14,071 nt of DNA from JAYSFC01 sp041913505 (lineage in GTDB: Bacteria > Pseudomonadota > Gammaproteobacteria > Burkholderiales > Burkholderiaceae_C), in assembly GCA_041913505.1 (NCBI GenBank), contig JAYSFC010000102.1, positions 1 through 14,071 on the forward strand, in the 5' to 3' direction. Numbering within the stretch: position 1 is the stretch's first letter; each line of letters begins with the position of its first letter. Position numbers and translations under genes: made by a program. Positions 11,389 to 14,071 of this stretch are shown here, piece after piece. The notes beneath the pieces are model-generated. The model worked only from the letters and a program-made list of their open reading frames with translations, did no database searches and had not been told where the DNA came from.

Positions 11389-12788
11389 CGCGGCTGGCCT
11401 TGCTTTCAGGCCTGGGGCACACGCTGCTCGTAGTGCTGGGCCTGCTCATCTACGTGATGGCCACGCGCATCGGCCACCAGCGGCGCCACCCCTCGGCCGC
11501 ATGGTCGTGGGTGCTGGGCATCGTGGCGTTTCCCTACGTGGCCGTACCGCTGTTTTTGCTCATGGGCACGCGCAAGTTTGTGCGCCCGCTGCGCCAGCCG
11601 CGCATACCGGGCACTGTGGCGGTGCCGTTTCCCTGCGCCCCGGGGCCACGCTGGGCGGGGCCGGTGCTGGCGAGCATGGGGCTGGCGCCCGCCGTGCGCA
11701 ACGCGCGCATTGCGTTTCACGCCGAAGGGCCCGAGGCACTGCAGGCGCTGCTGGACGTGATCGCCTCGGCGCGTCACCACCTGGACGTGTGCACTTTTGT
11801 GTTCGGCCACGACGAGGTGGGCGTGCGCGTTGCGCAGGCGCTTGCGCAAGCCGCCCAGCGCGGCGTCGCCACGCGCCTGCTGATCGACGCCGTGGGCTGC
11901 CTGCAGACGCCGCGCGGCATGTTGCGCGAACTCGTGGCCAGCGGCGTGAAAGTACGCCGCTTCATGCCCCTGCTGCACAACCCCATGCGGGGGCGCACCA
12001 ATCTGCGCAACCACCGCAAGATGGTGGTGGCCGATGGCGCGCTACTGTGGAGCGGCGGGCGCAACCTGGCGGCCGAATACTTCGTGGGGCAGGGCCATGC
12101 CCCGGCCTGGGGCGACCTGAGCTACAGCGTGCACGGCCCGCTGGCTGCGCTAGCGCAGGCCCAGTTCAAGCACGACTGGCGTGCTGCCACGGGGCGTGTG
12201 CGCTTCACACGCGTGCCGCAGCCGCCCGAGGCTCTCACGGGGCCCGCCGATGGTGCGCTCGCCCAATGGGTGCCGAGCGGCCCTGACCATGCCGACGACA
12301 CCGTGCATGCGCTGCTGCTGGCCGGGGCCTACCACGCGCAGCGGCGCATCATCGCCGTCACGCCGTACTTCGTGCCCGATGATGCGCTGCTCGACGCTTG
12401 GTGCATGGCCTGCCGCCGTGGCGTGCAGGTGAGCCTGCTCATGCCCGCGCGCTCCAACCACCGGCTCGCCGACTGGGCGCGTGAGCGCGCGCTGCGCCAG
12501 CTGGTCTACGCTGGCGGGCAAGTGTGGCTGAGCGCCCACATGCAGCATGCCAAGGCCGTGCTGATTGACGACGATTTCGCGCTCACCGGGTCGCTGAACC
12601 TGGATGCGCGCAGCCTGTTCCTCAATTACGAGGCCATGACCGCCTTTTACGGCGAAGCCGAGCTGCGCTGGCTCGCCCACTGGTGTGAGCGCGAGATCGC
12701 CCAGGCTCGCCCCTACCACGCGCACAGCCCTTCGTGGGTGCGCGAGATCGCAGAAGGCGTGGTGCGGTCCGTGGGTTTTCAGCTGTGA
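11385..12788 (+). CDS. cls: Cardiolipin synthase-type phospholipase D family protein
   Basis: 467 residues. Two N-terminal membrane helices (~9-27 and 41-60) with the PLDc-N style text AWSWVLGIVAFPYVAVPLFLL match Cls enzymes. Two HKD motifs are intact: N-H210-R-K212-x4-D217 followed by SGGRN, and H388-A-K390-x4-D395 followed by TGSLN. Expected reaction: two phosphatidylglycerol, or phosphatidylglycerol plus another head-group donor, to cardiolipin at the inner membrane. The length is close to ClsA-type enzymes (~480). The ATG overlaps the kinase stop (ATGA at 11385-11388), so it is translationally coupled and belongs to the htrA-regulator-kinase operon. This links phospholipid remodelling to envelope-stress signalling. 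Other PLD-family transferases are possible, but the membrane helices favour Cls. Confidence 0.91.
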   Translation: MTRLALLSGLGHTLLVVLGLLIYVMATRIGHQRRHPSAAWSWVLGIVAFPYVAVPLFLLMGTRKFVRPLRQPRIPGTVAVPFPCAPGPRWAGPVLASMGLAPAVRNARIAFHAEGPEALQALLDVIASARHHLDVCTFVFGHDEVGVRVAQALAQAAQRGVATRLLIDAVGCLQTPRGMLRELVASGVKVRRFMPLLHNPMRGRTNLRNHRKMVVADGALLWSGGRNLAAEYFVGQGHAPAWGDLSYSVHGPLAALAQAQFKHDWRAATGRVRFTRVPQPPEALTGPADGALAQWVPSGPDHADDTVHALLLAGAYHAQRRIIAVTPYFVPDDALLDAWCMACRRGVQVSLLMPARSNHRLADWARERALRQLVYAGGQVWLSAHMQHAKAVLIDDDFALTGSLNLDARSLFLNYEAMTAFYGEAELRWLAHWCEREIAQARPYHAHSPSWVREIAEGVVRSVGFQL

Positions 12789-12816
12789 GGGCCTGTGCGC
12801 CTGTGGGCAGATGGCG

Positions 12817-12836
12817 GTGGCAGGGGTTTCTGCCAC
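12817..12836 (+). terminator. Short hairpin between cls and alkB
   Basis: GTGGCAG (12817-12823) and CTGCCAC (12830-12836) form a 7-bp stem around GGGTTT, 28 bases after the cls stop and 22 bases before the alkB start. There is no T tract after it, so it could be a weak end to the htrA operon or an operator for alkB. Nothing else notable is in this 70-base gap except the alkB ribosome site. Confidence 0.3.
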
Positions 12837-12858
12837 ACTGCGCCGGAGGCCTTTCTGC

Positions 12859-13533
12859 ATGACGCACACCAGATCCATCCCGGAGCAGGGCGATTTGTTC
12901 GGCGCACCCGAGCCCGTGGCCGCGCGCGAGGCGCTGGGGGTGCAAGCCTGTGTGCTGCGGGGCTTTGCGCTCCCATGGCTGGGGGCGTTGCTGCCCGCGC
13001 TGGATGCCGTTGTGGCGGCGGCGCCGTTGCGGTACATGGTCACACCGGGTGGGTTCACCATGTCCGTGGCGCTGACGAACTGCGGCGCGCTGGGCTGGAC
13101 CTCTGATCTGCACGGGTATCGCTATGCGTCTCAGGATCCCCTGACGGGGCAGCCCTGGCCGCCGATGCCTGCACCCTTCCTGGCCTTGGCGCGAGATGCT
13201 GCCCGGGTGGCGGGCTTCGAGGCTTTCGAGCCCGATGCCTGCCTTGTGAACCGTTATGTGCCGGGCGCGCGCCTGAGCCTGCACCAGGACCGGGACGAGC
13301 GCAGCTTTGCCGATCCGATCGTCTCGGTTTCGCTCGGCATTCCGGCCATCTTCCTGTTCGGCGGCCTTGCCCGGGCCGATCGTGCCGCGCGCGTGCCTTT
13401 GCACCACGGCGATGTGGTGGTCTGGGGGGGCGTGGACCGCTTGCGCTACCACGGCGTGGCGCCGCTGAGGCCCGCCACGCACCCGCTGCTGGGCGGGCAG
13501 CGCATCAACTTCACGTTCCGCAAGGCGGGCTGA
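12859..13533 (+). CDS. alkB: AlkB-type Fe(II)/2-oxoglutarate dioxygenase, DNA alkylation repair
   Basis: 224 residues. It removes methyl groups from 1-methyladenine and 3-methylcytosine in DNA or RNA by oxidative demethylation. The iron site H142-x-D144...H198 (LHQDRDE, YHGVAP) and the 2-oxoglutarate-binding R215 and R221 (GQRINFTFR) are present, as are N131 and Y133 (NRY). All sit at a constant +11 offset from E. coli AlkB (H131, D133, H187, R204, R210), so the core aligns without gaps there. SDLHGYRY (82-89) matches the substrate-binding lid region. The ATG at 12859 follows GGAGGC (12845-12850) at good spacing; the longer open frame upstream lies in the end of cls. The N-terminus has Q10-G-D-L-F14, similar to a sliding-clamp binding motif. 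It is probably a single-gene unit, convergent with groL. Confidence 0.94.
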   Translation: MTHTRSIPEQGDLFGAPEPVAAREALGVQACVLRGFALPWLGALLPALDAVVAAAPLRYMVTPGGFTMSVALTNCGALGWTSDLHGYRYASQDPLTGQPWPPMPAPFLALARDAARVAGFEAFEPDACLVNRYVPGARLSLHQDRDERSFADPIVSVSLGIPAIFLFGGLARADRAARVPLHHGDVVVWGGVDRLRYHGVAPLRPATHPLLGGQRINFTFRKAG

Positions 13534-13546
13534 AACGGGCGCTGCA

Positions 13547-13580
13547 ATGACAAAGGGCCGCGCGAGCGGCCCTTTGTCAT
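13547..13580. terminator. Strong bidirectional hairpin terminator between alkB and groL
   Basis: ATGACAAAGGGCCGC (13547-13561) and its exact complement (13566-13580) form a 15-bp stem closed by a GCGA tetraloop of the stable GNRA type. The stem has AAA on one side and TTT on the other, so either strand gives a stable hairpin, although the downstream T tract is short. It sits 13 bases beyond the alkB stop and serves both convergent genes. Confidence 0.75.
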
Positions 13581-13586
13581 GGGGAG

Positions 13587-13607
13587 CAAAGGCCGGAAAG
13601 GCCTTTG
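13587..13607 (-). terminator. Second hairpin adjacent to the groL stop
   Basis: CAAAGGCC (13587-13594) and GGCCTTTG (13600-13607) pair perfectly around GGAAA, 13 bases beyond the groL stop on the minus strand. Its arms echo the neighbouring terminator (CAAAGGGCC), giving two tandem hairpins at the end of groL. Confidence 0.5.
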
Positions 13608-13620
13608 TCCGCAACGGGCA

Positions 13621-14071
13621 TTACATGCCCATGCCACCCATGCCGCCCATGTCGGGCATGGCAGGTGCAGCGGCTTCGTCCTTCGGAGCCTCGGCCACCA
13701 TGGCTTCGGTCGTCAGCAGCAGGGACGCCACGGAAGCGGCGTTCTGCAGAGCCGTGCGGGTAACCTTGGTCGGGTCCAGGATACCCATTTCGATCATGTC
13801 GCCGTAGGTGTCGTTGGCGGCGTTGAAGCCGTAGTTGCCCTTGCCGTTCAGCACTTCGTTCACCACCACCGAGGGCTCGCCGCCGGCGTTGTAAACGATC
13901 TCGCGCAGGGGCGCTTCGATGGCCTTCAGGATCAGCTTCACGCCGGCGTCCTGGTCAGCGTTGTCACCCTTGATGGTGCCAGCCGCCTGGCGGGCGCGCA
14001 GCAGGGCCACGCCACCACCGGCCACGATGCCTTCTTCCACGGCAGCGCGGGTGGCGTGCAGGGCGTCTTCC
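13621..14071 (-). CDS. groL: Chaperonin GroEL, C-terminal part (gene continues beyond the window)
   Basis: The last 149 codons of the 60-kDa chaperonin, which folds cytosolic proteins as a double ring with GroES. The frame is open to the window edge at 14071 and ends at the TAA complement 13623-13621. Visible landmarks are EDALHATRAA and EEGIVAGGGVALL (equatorial domain, including the aspartate of the ATP-hydrolysis region), then NAGGEPSVVV, GNYGFNAANDTYGDMIEMGILDPTKV and the Met/Gly tail ending MGGMGGMGM, all as in ordinary GroEL. The full protein is ~547 residues, so about 400 N-terminal residues, and any groES upstream, are outside. Codon use looks more restricted than its neighbours, as expected for a highly expressed gene. 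Confidence 0.97.
   Translation of the reverse strand, partial: EDALHATRAAVEEGIVAGGGVALLRARQAAGTIKGDNADQDAGVKLILKAIEAPLREIVYNAGGEPSVVVNEVLNGKGNYGFNAANDTYGDMIEMGILDPTKVTRTALQNAASVASLLLTTEAMVAEAPKDEAAAPAMPDMGGMGGMGM

Overview
The window is GC-rich (roughly 70% by eye). The coding style, protein sequences and gene neighbourhoods point to a betaproteobacterium of the Comamonadaceae (Acidovorax/Alicycliphilus/Delftia-like). That is an inference from remembered families, not a search result. Almost every base lies in or next to a gene, and no gene-free stretch exceeds 300 bases. I see no rRNA, tRNA, CRISPR array, transposase or phage gene.

Layout. (1) 1-2890, + strand: end of pyrB (aspartate carbamoyltransferase, cut by the window edge), a dihydroorotase-like pyrC' that overlaps it by 4 bases and has lost its metal ligands, and a plsC-type lysophospholipid acyltransferase 14 bases later. 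This looks like a pyrimidine operon with a lipid gene at its tail. (2) 3062-4297, +: a membrane protein with a Yip1-like N-terminal half and an uncharacterised soluble C-terminal half. (3) 4376-7177: a divergent pair, an FbpC-type ABC ATPase (-) and a two-module FbpB-type iron(III) permease (+). They share a 39-base gap holding a Fur-like palindrome and promoter-like hexamers; no binding-protein gene is present. (4) 7218-7577, +: a small ArsC-family reductase. (5) 7670-12788, +: htrA/degP protease, an OmpR-family response regulator, its sensor kinase, and a cardiolipin-synthase-like phospholipase D protein whose start overlaps the kinase stop. This reads as one envelope-stress and membrane-maintenance operon. 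(6) 12859-13533, +: alkB, DNA alkylation repair. (7) 13621-14071, -: the 3' part of groL (GroEL), convergent with alkB across a strong two-way hairpin terminator.

The most unusual structures are non-coding or small. A GC-rich, hairpin-forming element that I recognise as a probable family-wide dispersed repeat sits between the regulator and kinase genes. A 55-codon frame runs right through it, with ATGA overlaps to both neighbours. The htrA leader carries two CTAAG half-sites 11 bases apart, a perfect 18-base palindrome, and an 8-bp stem that would bury the whole htrA ribosome binding site. An AT-rich, multiply palindromic island lies inside the pyrC' coding sequence. Several genes have a -10-like hexamer only 6-7 bases before the start codon, suggesting leaderless transcripts. 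I did not find a clearly new defence, mobile or biosynthetic system; the candidates worth a second look are regulatory.
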